Shown piece by piece: positions 39,954 to 47,486 of a stretch of 47,486 nt of DNA. Origin of the DNA: a virus. The stretch's first letter is position 1, and every line of letters starts with the position of its first letter. A program made the position numbers and the translations under genes. The stretch lies in the IMG/VR virus record IMGVR_UViG_3300042904_000264, positions 1 through 47,486 of that record; one strand, given 5' to 3'. The notes under the pieces were generated by a model that saw nothing but the letters and a program-made list of their open reading frames with translations, did not search any database and had not been told where the DNA came from.

Positions 39954-40928
39954 TTATTTTTTATTGCGAGCTTCGAGTTCTTTTTCAAACTCTTCAAGCT
40001 GTTTTTCTGTTTCGGATTTTGCAGAAGCCTCATCGGTTTTTGGTGTAATCGGTGCATCAGCCTCAACTTTTTTCAAAGCCTGCCCAGCGAATTTCTTCTC
40101 AGTAAATTCAATCATTTGTAATTGACTGATTTCTTTACCGCTTGCAATCCCTTCTTTCGCAGCCTTAGGATCGACATCAGCATAGTGAGCCCAAACCTCA
40201 GCGCGAGCTTTTTCTTTTGCAATACCGATTTTTTCACCGGCTTCGATAGCTGCGGCATAAGCTGCAGGATGTTCGTTTTTTAACTCTTCTAAAGTCATTT
40301 TATTTTGGGTTTTATTTTGATTTGTTTTTGCCGCGGGAACGAAGCCTGTTAGTCTCGCTGTTGCGACACTCATATCTGCTTCGATCTCAGCTTTCTTTTT
40401 CGGTGTTAAAGGAACAATGCGGTTTATTAAACCAACTTTCTTTGCCTCTTTTGCTGTTAGGGCAATCTCGATTCGATCATCCATTGAGAACATCTCATCA
40501 AGTGTGCAACCTTTCATTTCTTCAAGCATTTTAATATCCATCTTTGCTTCCATTGCTTTACGCAAATTGGCATTCATTCTGGATAAGCTTGTTTTCATTT
40601 CAGCTGTGAAGTATTCTGGATTGCTTTCTACCCACGAAGGATAACCAGCACGATGAAATCTGAAATCAGATACATCAGTTGCTTCAGCATCATCAGCGTA
40701 GCAAAACATGAAAGCGGCCATGGAATTAGCCTTTCCATCATTCTTCAGCAACTTCTTTCCCTTTAATTCAGAGAACTTGGTAATCATGCCCCAACCATAA
40801 GCTACCTCACCACCATCGGAATTTACTCTAAGAGTAATATCCTCGGTGCCTGATTCGTTAATTGCTTCGATGAATGCGCTGGCTGACCAGGAATAAATCG
40901 GACCATATAACAAAACTTCTTTCGGCAT
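39954..40928 (-). CDS. ClpP/S49-like head maturation protease with scaffold tail
   Basis: The protease domain has ITLRVNSDGGEVAYGWGM, the nucleophile in KANSMAAFM (Ser69 from this start) and the His in FRFHRAGYP (His92). After about residue 185 comes a charged, helical scaffold-like part (LEELKNEHPAAYAAAIEAG...LEEFEKELEARNKK), as in lambda gpC, where the C-terminus is the scaffold gpNu3. I take the ATG at 40928; a GTG at 40952 lies closer to the palindrome. Head segment's first gene on this strand after the RHH gap. Confidence 0.9.
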   Translation of the reverse strand: MPKEVLLYGPIYSWSASAFIEAINESGTEDITLRVNSDGGEVAYGWGMITKFSELKGKKLLKNDGKANSMAAFMFCYADDAEATDVSDFRFHRAGYPSWVESNPEYFTAEMKTSLSRMNANLRKAMEAKMDIKMLEEMKGCTLDEMFSMDDRIEIALTAKEAKKVGLINRIVPLTPKKKAEIEADMSVATARLTGFVPAAKTNQNKTQNKMTLEELKNEHPAAYAAAIEAGEKIGIAKEKARAEVWAHYADVDPKAAKEGIASGKEISQLQMIEFTEKKFAGQALKKVEADAPITPKTDEASAKSETEKQLEEFEKELEARNKK

Positions 40929-40964
40929 TTTCGTAACCAAAAATAGAGGCACAAAAAAAGTTTT

Positions 40965-40990
40965 TAAAAAAAGTTCCGTTGATAACGGAA
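40965..40990 (-). promoter_or_regulatory. 26-bp palindrome plus A-tract, copy 2 (identical copy at 7128-7153)
   Basis: TTCCGTTGATAACGGAA (40974-40990) with the preceding A-run, identical over 26 bases to the copy before the sheath gene. It lies in the divergent gap between the protease gene (minus) and the ribbon-helix-helix gene (plus, ATG at 41009). On the minus strand it is a hairpin followed by T7, so it may be an attenuator in the protease leader, or the operator of the adjacent regulator. Confidence 0.6.
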
Positions 40991-41008
40991 AATAATTATA
41001 CTTCTATC

Positions 41009-41203
41009 ATGGCGAGTGAAAAAAGAAATCCTGAGATCAGAATCGAAAATGTAAATAGGGAATTACACGATGATCTAATGTTTATAGCAAAAAAAATTAA
41101 CGGAGTAGGATTGGGAAGTTTTTTAAAACCAAAACTTCGAGAAATACGTGATAGCTACTCAGCTGAGATTAAACGTCTGAAGGCTTTGCCACCTGAGGAA
41201 TAA
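41009..41203 (+). CDS. Small ribbon-helix-helix-like regulator (64 aa)
   Basis: Starting at the ATG at 41009: MASEKRNPEIRIENVNRELHDDLMFIAKKINGVGLGSFLKPKLREIRDSYSAEIKRL. A beta strand with alternating residues (EIRIEN) followed by two helices (NRELHDDLMFIAKKI and SFLKPKLREIRDSY) fits the Arc/MetJ ribbon-helix-helix fold, a dimeric DNA-binding protein that recognises palindromes. It is the only plus-strand gene in the head block; its end overlaps the portal gene's end by 35 bases. The 26-bp palindrome begins 19 bases upstream of its ATG. Confidence 0.65.
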   Translation: MASEKRNPEIRIENVNRELHDDLMFIAKKINGVGLGSFLKPKLREIRDSYSAEIKRLKALPPEE

Positions 41204-42758
41204 GATTCAGTTTTTTTGCCTCTTCAAATTCAAGCGCAAACTGTTTCATATTCTCATCAGATTCTCCGCTGTTTAAATTCTCGGTTGCTGATTCAACCGT
41301 TGTTAATGGAATGTGATCTGCATTAGTTCCAAGCTTCCTACGTTCTGCTTCCACCTCTTTTAGCGGATCTATGTGCGGTACGGTTGCACCAACAAACCGA
41401 GCGCTTCTATAAGCTTCAAGAATTATATCATCACCCTTCGCGCGCGCTGATAAATACCCGGGCGCGCTGATCTTATTCTGAAGGATCTGGACTTCCAACC
41501 AGAAATTGTAAATGGGTTGATAGAATGCAAATGAAAATTCTTCTCTCAAAACATTCAGGGTGTGTTCCCAATCTTTTAATGCTGCTCGTGAAGCGGAGAA
41601 ATTAGAATCGTATTTTGATTTAGCGACATCGGGAGGAATACCCAGTGTAGCACAAACCATATCAATGTTAACTGTATAAAAGTCTTTAAAGTATAATTCA
41701 TTTTTACTTTCCAGTAATTTAAGTGTTGCTCCTTTAGGCATATTTACCACCTGTTTATTGGTGGTTACCGCTACCTTTTTTCGTAGTGGTTCTCCATCAT
41801 CAGTTTCTGGAATATCATCATCAGAACTAAAGCCGGAAGCATCTGCGATAGCTTCAGCGAACGGATTCTCTTCGGTTGATATTGCACCATGCTCAATAGA
41901 GAAAGCTATCTTTTGACGTTCTTCTGCACTTCCAACAGTTGCTTCCTTGTACCGCTCCATTTTTTTGATGGTTTCAAGAACTGCAGCGATGAGTGGAAGG
42001 CCACGAACATTATCCAGGCGATACTCCATTCCGTAAACTAAAAAAGCTTGCTGCAAACCGGATTCGGATCCTTTAGCCTCGATCTTGGTATATGAGTAGT
42101 CTTTGTTTCGAACATAGTACCTTACATGCTCACCCTGTGGTGTCATTTCAATCCCGTTGATAATCCTATTACCATTTGATAATTCTTGCGGATACCACTC
42201 CGTACCCATTAGGGGAGATTGAATGTGAGCACCATCGATCAACTGGACGTTAACGTTTTTTCCATCAAACCTCAGCACTACTAGAACGTCACCACCCAGA
42301 ATCGCATTTTTATGTGCCACCTTAGCGATCATATCAAGGCTCTTCATTTTTGCAAAATCAGCAACCTTAGATTTTTTGTATATGTTGAATCTCGCTTCGA
42401 CAGCCTCCGCGAACGTTTGAGATTTTAAGTTTATACCCTCTTGTTTAAGGAGATACTCGACAGGTTCAGACTGCAGTTTTAAACCCTTTCCAATTACCCA
42501 TGTTCCAAATCGCTTCATCACAATCTGGGTGATTTCGCTTTCATAGAACGATTGCCAAGATCTTAAACGTAAAGCATCATAATCTGGCCGGTAGTCTTTT
42601 ATTGGGCCGATTTCGCCGAGATTCTTTTCTCCATTGTAAGAAACAGTAAACAATGTCCTATAGCTGCCAATATCATATTCTGCTTTTGGAGCTGGTGCCG
42701 GTGTTTGCTTTTTACCAAATGATGATTTGAGAACATCCCAAAGTTTAGAGCCTGCCAT
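41169..42758 (-). CDS. Portal protein (lambda gpB-like)
   Basis: A 529-residue portal. Typical features: DYDALRLRSWQSFYESEITQIVMKRFGTWVIGKGLKLQ near the start, AILGGDVLVVLRFDG (about residues 153-167), NVRGLPLIAAVLETIKKMERYKEATVGSAEERQKIAFSIEHG, and MVCATLGIPPDVAKSKYDSNFSASRAALKDWEHTLNVLREEF (about 358-400). Forms the ring through which DNA enters. It overlaps the gpW-like gene by 14 bases. Confidence 0.92.
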   Translation of the reverse strand: MAGSKLWDVLKSSFGKKQTPAPAPKAEYDIGSYRTLFTVSYNGEKNLGEIGPIKDYRPDYDALRLRSWQSFYESEITQIVMKRFGTWVIGKGLKLQSEPVEYLLKQEGINLKSQTFAEAVEARFNIYKKSKVADFAKMKSLDMIAKVAHKNAILGGDVLVVLRFDGKNVNVQLIDGAHIQSPLMGTEWYPQELSNGNRIINGIEMTPQGEHVRYYVRNKDYSYTKIEAKGSESGLQQAFLVYGMEYRLDNVRGLPLIAAVLETIKKMERYKEATVGSAEERQKIAFSIEHGAISTEENPFAEAIADASGFSSDDDIPETDDGEPLRKKVAVTTNKQVVNMPKGATLKLLESKNELYFKDFYTVNIDMVCATLGIPPDVAKSKYDSNFSASRAALKDWEHTLNVLREEFSFAFYQPIYNFWLEVQILQNKISAPGYLSARAKGDDIILEAYRSARFVGATVPHIDPLKEVEAERRKLGTNADHIPLTTVESATENLNSGESDENMKQFALEFEEAKKLNLIPQVAKPSDV

Positions 42759-43074
42759 TTCTTTTTCGATTTAAATTTTTACTATCAACCAACCTCATCA
42801 ATCTTCCATTGTTAGTGTTATTGAGATCAGCCAGCATACACTTTTTCAGCTTCCGGAAACTTTCAATCGATGCCATCACAGCATCTGAGTTTTTGTAAAC
42901 GGTCCTTATTTTTGTTTGACCATCATCAAGAGAATACTCACTAATACTATCATTAGCCGCAGCTTTAAGCGCGGAACTAAACAGAGCGTTAATGATATTA
43001 TCAATTTTATTGATCTGTTCCCTTAATGTGGTCGCTGATTCAATGTAATGAACTGCGCTTTCGTATGTCACCAT
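42745..43074 (-). CDS. gpW-position head-tail connector (109 aa)
   Basis: A helical, 109-residue protein (YIESATTLREQINKIDNIINALFSSALKAA... SDAVMASIESFRKLKKCMLADLNNTNNGRLMRLVD) immediately upstream of the portal gene, where lambda gpW lies. Longer than the 68-residue gpW, so the call rests on position and size class. Confidence 0.55.
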   Translation of the reverse strand: MVTYESAVHYIESATTLREQINKIDNIINALFSSALKAAANDSISEYSLDDGQTKIRTVYKNSDAVMASIESFRKLKKCMLADLNNTNNGRLMRLVDSKNLNRKRNGRL

Positions 43075-43093
43075 GATAGAAGTATAATGATTT

Positions 43094-43621
43094 TTATCCT
43101 ATTGTTTTAATCTTGTCGTTCTTTGCGTTGTCAATATTCGACACGTTGATGTTTGTTGAAGGTGTTGTGGTTCCAGTTGAACCACTTACAGTACCTCCGG
43201 AATGTATATGCAAATTATACTCATTAATGTGATTATTGTAATCATCTTTGAGTTTGTTAAACTCGGTTTTCAGTTCATTGAATTTCACAGCCCAATTTGT
43301 GTCGCCACCGATCTCATAAGTACCATCATTCCTCAACCAAGTATAGAACTTTTCGTTTCCGTCCGCATCTGTTGAATAGTGTCGAAGCTCTCCAACCTTT
43401 GCCATTTGGTTTTTGTTCAGGTATCCGATGATTACGGCTTCACCCTTTGTGGCTGTCGGACCGTAGACCGCTATCCAATCCTTTGGAACATTCCCATCAG
43501 TGCCAAATGGCGCCGCTTCAATCGCTGTTTGAACGTCGGATAAGCCGAACCTACGAAACTTAAGCACTCTCTGTAGATAAGAGTTCACCTCATTGGATAA
43601 TATTTTAACCAGCGTAAGCAT
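43094..43621 (-). CDS. Baseplate spike, Mu gp45 / P2 gpV-like, with HxH tip motif
   Basis: A 175-residue protein with an OB-like N-terminus (MLTLVKILSNEVNSYLQRVLKFRRFGLSDVQTAIEAAPFG...VAVYGPTATKGEAVIIGYLN-type strands), a helical stalk (FNELKTEFNKLKDDYNNHINEYN), and the tip LHIHSGGTVSGSTGTTTPSTN. The HxH motif near residue 138 is the iron-binding apex of membrane-piercing spikes in Mu and P2. Pierces the outer membrane. Confidence 0.85.
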   Translation of the reverse strand: MLTLVKILSNEVNSYLQRVLKFRRFGLSDVQTAIEAAPFGTDGNVPKDWIAVYGPTATKGEAVIIGYLNKNQMAKVGELRHYSTDADGNEKFYTWLRNDGTYEIGGDTNWAVKFNELKTEFNKLKDDYNNHINEYNLHIHSGGTVSGSTGTTTPSTNINVSNIDNAKNDKIKTIG

Positions 43622-44745
43622 TATAGTCTTGGTAAATTTTCGTGAGGATTAACAAAAATATTCTTTGGCGTTTTTCCGTTATACACTTCTGGAAGCACAC
43701 ATGTCAAAACGCAGGTATTCTCCTTTTCATTTCCGTTGTAAGATACCTCATCGATGAAAAATTCAGTTGTGTTGTAAATGAAATTCTCGCGGCTTTTTAG
43801 AGTAATTATGTTATTCGGTTTTATCAGCTTATTATTTATATCCCAGCGATCGAGTGTAACTGATACTTTAATCGCGTCCTTTAACTCCGCTGCTAATACT
43901 TGTTTAGCAAAATCCTCAACCGTGATATCATCACCCGATGTCATTGTTACAACTTTTGGGCGGTAAACAAATGCCACAGGGCAATAAGGATTTCTGATAG
44001 TATACTCACCAGCATTCCCACCCTTAGAACTTGCCTGGGTTAAAACGGTAATATGTGAGTGAATAGATTGTCCATTGAAAGTCATGCTTATATTGGTGGC
44101 TGGTATTCCTTCATCTTCACCAACATGGAATAAAGGCTTCTGATTTGTTTTAGCTGCCGTCAATACAATATTACCAAACTCATCATGTGAGAGAACAATG
44201 TTTCTCTGTGTTGTGAGTTCGGTTAAATACGACTTAATATTCTGTGCTTCGCTGGCTGTTGATTTTTCTATTACAGTGTCAGCCTTTTCCTTAATCGATT
44301 TTGCCACACCGTTACTTTGACTAACTGCAGATTGATCAACAATAACTTTAAGATGGAACTTTGCTGCAATACGTTCGCATATTTCTTTTAAAGTCAGTTT
44401 ATCGGACTGCAGCGGATAAAGATCTGTTGGAATTTCACAGTCGGCAAATACACCACTCTTTGAATATCCCCCAAATGAAGCAAGTTGTTTTTGAGATTCT
44501 TTATTAAACCCTTGTGAAAGGATAAAGCCAGTGAGAAGTGTTTCTCCATTATGCTCTAATGTCGCTTCATGAAAATGGCTAACACATGCCAGTTCAGCAT
44601 GTAAAGGATCATTCGGATCAAAGTAAAAATTAAATCCAAAATTGGAAGCTATCTCACCATACTTTAAATTAAAGGTGAAGTTGTTGAAGTATGCTACATC
44701 AACAATTTTATTCGCTCCGTATCTATGGTTAATCTTTAAATTCAT
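43621..44745 (-). CDS. Baseplate hub protein, Mu gp44-like
   Basis: A 374-residue protein with the gp44/gpD-like hub layout: NNFTFNLKYGEIASNFGFNFYFDPNDP (about residues 21-47), TLEHNGETLLTGFILSQGFNKESQ, KLTLKEICERIAAKFHLKVIVDQS, KSYLTELTTQRNIVLSHDEFGNIVLT and a C-terminal YNGNEKENTCVLTCVLPEVY. It forms the trimeric hub carrying the spike. One-base overlap with the spike gene. Confidence 0.85.
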   Translation of the reverse strand: MNLKINHRYGANKIVDVAYFNNFTFNLKYGEIASNFGFNFYFDPNDPLHAELACVSHFHEATLEHNGETLLTGFILSQGFNKESQKQLASFGGYSKSGVFADCEIPTDLYPLQSDKLTLKEICERIAAKFHLKVIVDQSAVSQSNGVAKSIKEKADTVIEKSTASEAQNIKSYLTELTTQRNIVLSHDEFGNIVLTAAKTNQKPLFHVGEDEGIPATNISMTFNGQSIHSHITVLTQASSKGGNAGEYTIRNPYCPVAFVYRPKVVTMTSGDDITVEDFAKQVLAAELKDAIKVSVTLDRWDINNKLIKPNNIITLKSRENFIYNTTEFFIDEVSYNGNEKENTCVLTCVLPEVYNGKTPKNIFVNPHENLPRL

Positions 44746-45965
44746 TATATGTAGTACACGATTTTCCGGCCCTTCGGAATCTGAAGTAATTCTTTCAAAC
44801 CTAGATTATTATTATCTCTTAACTCTTCCATGTTCTTATCAGCTTCATCTAAACTATACAACCGGTGTGTTAACAGAATGAGGTTTGTGTCCTTTTCAAG
44901 TATTAATGTTCTCTCATTCTTACCATTCAACGCGATCAAATAAAGGTTTGAAATGGTCTGAACCAAAATATTATTTAGTCCAATAATAGCCTGGGCGTTC
45001 GGAATGAAGCTGGTTGTGTTTCCACCGTTTGGTGATTGAAGGCTGTCCAGATCTTCGATAAACTGATTGTAGTTTTCAAGCAACGTCTCGATCACAGATA
45101 AGGCGCTCTTGCTGTTAGTGTAGTCCCCAGATAAAGGAGTGATGGCTGCAAGGCACATCGATGATATCATAGTTCCTGCCTGTATCTGATAAATTTGTTT
45201 TGATGGAACTGCAGTTATATTGACAAGGGTTAACCTCAGCTTCTCGAACTGTTCCACCAAAGTTTTAATTCTGGTTTGTGCTTCTACTGTAAACTGTGCC
45301 GGCTTTGTAATTACAGTTGTGATAGCCTGCATTGCAAGTAATGGAGAAGCTGTCGCGGTGTTTATAAAGGAACTAGCTTGGTTGAACAGATTTGTATATT
45401 CAGAAACCTCCTCTGGAATTTCAATGATCGGAACACTTAAATTAAAGTTCTTTTCATTGGTTGCAGCCATTGAATTAACATCCGTGGTAGATGGCGTTGT
45501 GTCCAATGACAATGACAAATCTTCATCATTGATTTCCTTAAGTAGTTTTATCTGACCAACAGGGTCCGTTGAAACTTTTGGATTATCATCCTGAATAGTT
45601 TCAATTGCGGTACCCGTGATTTTTGTGGTGTTAAGTTCTGAGTTATCAAAATTAAGAGCAGGGATTTGAACGATAATAATTCCATAAAACGGATGATCAA
45701 TGCGCGTAGGTCTCTTACTGTTTAAAGATTTTCTAAAAGCATCAGCCTCATCCAGATGATTCTCACCTTGAAAATAAAACTCTAAGGGAAACTGTCTACC
45801 TTTAACCTCCCGTTTATCAACCTTAGTCCCTTTCACGTTTGGAAAATTAAACTCAGACACGTTCCATTCTATGGCCTGTTGAGCATTTCTCCAAAAAACG
45901 GTATACACTTTGCCGTCACCGGTAGTGATTTTATAATCCTGATTTAATTTATCTATCCAACTCAT
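44745..45965 (-). CDS. DNA circularisation-like tail protein (Mu gpN / gp43-like)
   Basis: A 406-residue protein whose N-terminal domain, WRNAQQAIEWNVSEFNFPNVKGTKVDKREVKGRQFPLEFYFQGENHLDEADAFRKSLNSKRPTRIDHPFYG (about residues 26-96), matches the DNA_circ_N family. In Mu this protein is a baseplate component joining tube and hub. The C-terminal part is helical. Overlaps the preceding gene by four bases. Confidence 0.85.
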   Translation of the reverse strand: MSWIDKLNQDYKITTGDGKVYTVFWRNAQQAIEWNVSEFNFPNVKGTKVDKREVKGRQFPLEFYFQGENHLDEADAFRKSLNSKRPTRIDHPFYGIIIVQIPALNFDNSELNTTKITGTAIETIQDDNPKVSTDPVGQIKLLKEINDEDLSLSLDTTPSTTDVNSMAATNEKNFNLSVPIIEIPEEVSEYTNLFNQASSFINTATASPLLAMQAITTVITKPAQFTVEAQTRIKTLVEQFEKLRLTLVNITAVPSKQIYQIQAGTMISSMCLAAITPLSGDYTNSKSALSVIETLLENYNQFIEDLDSLQSPNGGNTTSFIPNAQAIIGLNNILVQTISNLYLIALNGKNERTLILEKDTNLILLTHRLYSLDEADKNMEELRDNNNLGLKELLQIPKGRKIVYYI

Positions 45966-46687
45966 TTTAACCTTAAAATCTCTTTTTGTGCAGCCATCCT
46001 GTAATAATATTCAAGCTTCTCCGCTGACTTTAAGGAAGCCTTCATCATAAACTTTGTACCACTAACATTTACCGATCGATTTTTAAGGACCGTATACAGC
46101 GGTGTTTTATTTGTCACTGTGTTTCCACTCTTCAATCTTTTAATTGAATTAATCTTCCACAGAATACCATTCGAAAGAACGTGCCCACCCTTTCCAGCAT
46201 GGATGGCTGACTTCACAAATCGCTCCATCTTATTCTTGCCTTTCGCGTCGCGCGCGTGGGTGATGTTCTTTATCTCCGATAACCTGGCATTTGCCCTCAC
46301 CGGTTTGTTCGATTTATTTCCTTGCCTAGCAAACCTCAGCGGAATAAAGGTTTTATGTCCAATACTACCTCCACCTTCCTGCTCTTCCAGATCCTTTACT
46401 GCGTAGTTATTTCCACCCTTCAATCCTCCCTCTACAAATCCAACTGTTGATTTCATGGAGTTCATATCCCAGCCTTTAGCCATATCAACTCGGCTGTTTG
46501 CCTTAAAGAAATTCGGCTGACGTTTCTCAAATACAGTATCTGCACTTTGAGGCATAGTACTTTTCTTAACATCGAAAGCTGCACTATTCAAAGTGTTCCG
46601 GATAGCATTTGGTAAAGCGGATTTGTGTAGTTTTTCCAGCTTAACCGTATACTGCACGGCTGCGTCTGTATTTATATTGAGAACCAT
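45962..46687 (-). CDS. Minor tail protein, possibly gpZ-like (241 aa)
   Basis: A basic protein: ALPNAIRNTLNSAAFDVKKSTMPQSADTVFEKRQPNFFKANSRVDMA near the start and YTVLKNRSVNVSGTKFMMKASLKSAEKLEYYYRMAAQKEI at the end, an organisation reminiscent of lambda gpZ, a tail completion protein. The region between is Gly/Lys-rich. Position between fibre and gp43-like genes is unusual for gpZ. Tentative. Confidence 0.4.
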   Translation of the reverse strand: MVLNINTDAAVQYTVKLEKLHKSALPNAIRNTLNSAAFDVKKSTMPQSADTVFEKRQPNFFKANSRVDMAKGWDMNSMKSTVGFVEGGLKGGNNYAVKDLEEQEGGGSIGHKTFIPLRFARQGNKSNKPVRANARLSEIKNITHARDAKGKNKMERFVKSAIHAGKGGHVLSNGILWKINSIKRLKSGNTVTNKTPLYTVLKNRSVNVSGTKFMMKASLKSAEKLEYYYRMAAQKEILRLK

Positions 46688-47486
46688 TAGTAGTTCCTGA
46701 AGGATATAGATGATAAATCAATTTCAACATCGACAAAAGAACCGGTATACGATAACAGATTTACCGCTCCGGCTGGAGTAACTTGCACTGTGAAAAAGTT
46801 ATTGTTACCAAAGCTTGTAATGGATCCTGTGTTAATTGTAAAGTACACTGGGAATTTGGAATCATATGCTATTCTATACCCCGCTGGTAAGGAGAAAATA
46901 GTAATGTTGGTTCCGGATATCCCAGAAGTATACTTTATTAAGCCTTTCAACCTTACATTCCCAAACTGGTCTTTGTAGTATCCAACTGGATTCGTAACTC
47001 CAGAATTAGTCCAGCCACTGGCCATAGCAGGCGCTATCCACGCCTCACTTGAAATGAGTTTGTTCTTTACTACCCAGTTTGTATTGGGTTTATCCAGTAC
47101 TAAATCACACGAATCACCGGCCCTCAGTAGAGTTACAGATGTCGTACCATCAACAGTATCTGAACCTTGCCTGGTTAAAGCAACCTCGAAGTTCGTTTCA
47201 TTTTTGAATGATAAGATGTCACCATCTCTACTTGCGGATGCTGCAGGGATATCAATTACAATATTTCCACCCGCATTTATTTTGTGAAGCTGGTTCCAAA
47301 TTGTAGCCGTTAAAGTTGTAGATGCTGTAATAGCATTAACTTTAAAAAACCTCTTTGTTATTTTCTCAAACGCTTCATAAAATTGAAAACCGTCATAAGC
47401 ATTATCAGGTAATGCATTATAAACGAGCCCACTCTTATCAAACATGCGCGCGAAAAACTGATGGAAGTCGGCATGGTTTATCTGAT
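46687..47486 (-). CDS. Tail fibre-like protein, main part (partial at window end)
   Basis: The open frame runs off the window end at 47486. It includes FDKSGLVYNALPDNAYDGFQFYEAFEKITKRFFKVNAITASTTLTATIWNQLHKINAGG..., then a Ser/Thr/Gly beta-rich part with WTNSGVTNPVGYYKDQFGNVRLKGLIKYTSG, which resembles fibre C-termini, and ends SSISFRNY. With the 49 residues encoded at 263-117 the full protein is about 301 residues. It starts with the gp48-like gene's downstream neighbour and is read before the possible gpZ-like gene. Receptor binding is inferred. Confidence 0.65.
   Translation of the reverse strand, partial: QINHADFHQFFARMFDKSGLVYNALPDNAYDGFQFYEAFEKITKRFFKVNAITASTTLTATIWNQLHKINAGGNIVIDIPAASASRDGDILSFKNETNFEVALTRQGSDTVDGTTSVTLLRAGDSCDLVLDKPNTNWVVKNKLISSEAWIAPAMASGWTNSGVTNPVGYYKDQFGNVRLKGLIKYTSGISGTNITIFSLPAGYRIAYDSKFPVYFTINTGSITSFGNNNFFTVQVTPAGAVNLLSYTGSFVDVEIDLSSISFRNY
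47331..47486. repeat. Terminal direct repeat, copy 2
   Basis: Repeats bases 1-157 with one T fewer at 47361-47364. This copy keeps the fibre frame open and is therefore the more credible version of the sequence. Confidence 0.9.

Overview
The window is a complete or near-complete genome of a temperate, contractile-tailed (myovirus-type) phage, probably of a Bacteroidota host. The host inference rests on three things: TAnnTTTG/TTG promoters in the regulatory gaps, Bacteroidota-type families (DUF3127, DUF4373, an integrase lacking Arg I as in IntDOT), and lipoproteins with short lipobox signals. The last 156 bases repeat the first 157, differing by one T in a T-run, so the molecule is circular or circularly assembled with a unit of about 47.33 kb. 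One tail-fibre gene spans the join. No complete tRNA, rRNA, CRISPR array or insertion sequence was found.

Late genes lie on the minus strand in one long path read from high to low coordinates. It runs: terminase small and large subunits (15.6-13.0 kb); a reverse-oriented sugar/methyl-transferase island (7.3-12.6 kb, plus strand); sheath, tube, tail assembly chaperone, tape measure and baseplate genes (7.1-0.3 kb); across the join to a tail fibre, a possible gpZ-like protein, DNA-circulation protein, hub and spike (47.4-43.1 kb); then gpW-like connector, portal, ClpP-type protease, decoration protein, major capsid and head completion genes (43.1-37.0 kb); a large fibre; and a lysis-like module (35.0-32.4 kb). 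The tail is Mu-like (gp41-gp48 equivalents) and the head and packaging genes are lambda-like (Nu1/A/W/B/C/D/E/FII). The tail blocks are in a different order from Mu.

The lysogeny region is at 15.9-18.5 kb: a lipoprotein moron, a tyrosine integrase, a probable attP resembling a tRNA 3' end, and a repressor divergent from the early genes with a clear palindromic operator. Early genes run on the plus strand from 18.5 to 32.4 kb: AP2-like protein, NinG, a 9-residue-repeat protein, macro-like and MazG-like proteins, a helicase fused to a damaged methyltransferase, replication initiator and helicase loader, a structured intergenic segment, an SSB-like DUF3127 protein, a cytosine-methyltransferase-like protein, many small proteins, then a separately promoted radC/XRE unit.

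Items most worth a second look: the nine-gene GT/methyltransferase island inside the late region; an identical 26-bp palindrome plus A-tract at the heads of two late segments, one copy beside a ribbon-helix-helix gene; TTGTTGCAACAA palindromes upstream of terS (cos/pac or operator); a likely structured RNA or origin at 26.86-27.05 kb; a helicase-methyltransferase lacking its catalytic segment; and a probable -1 frameshift in the tail chaperone gene.
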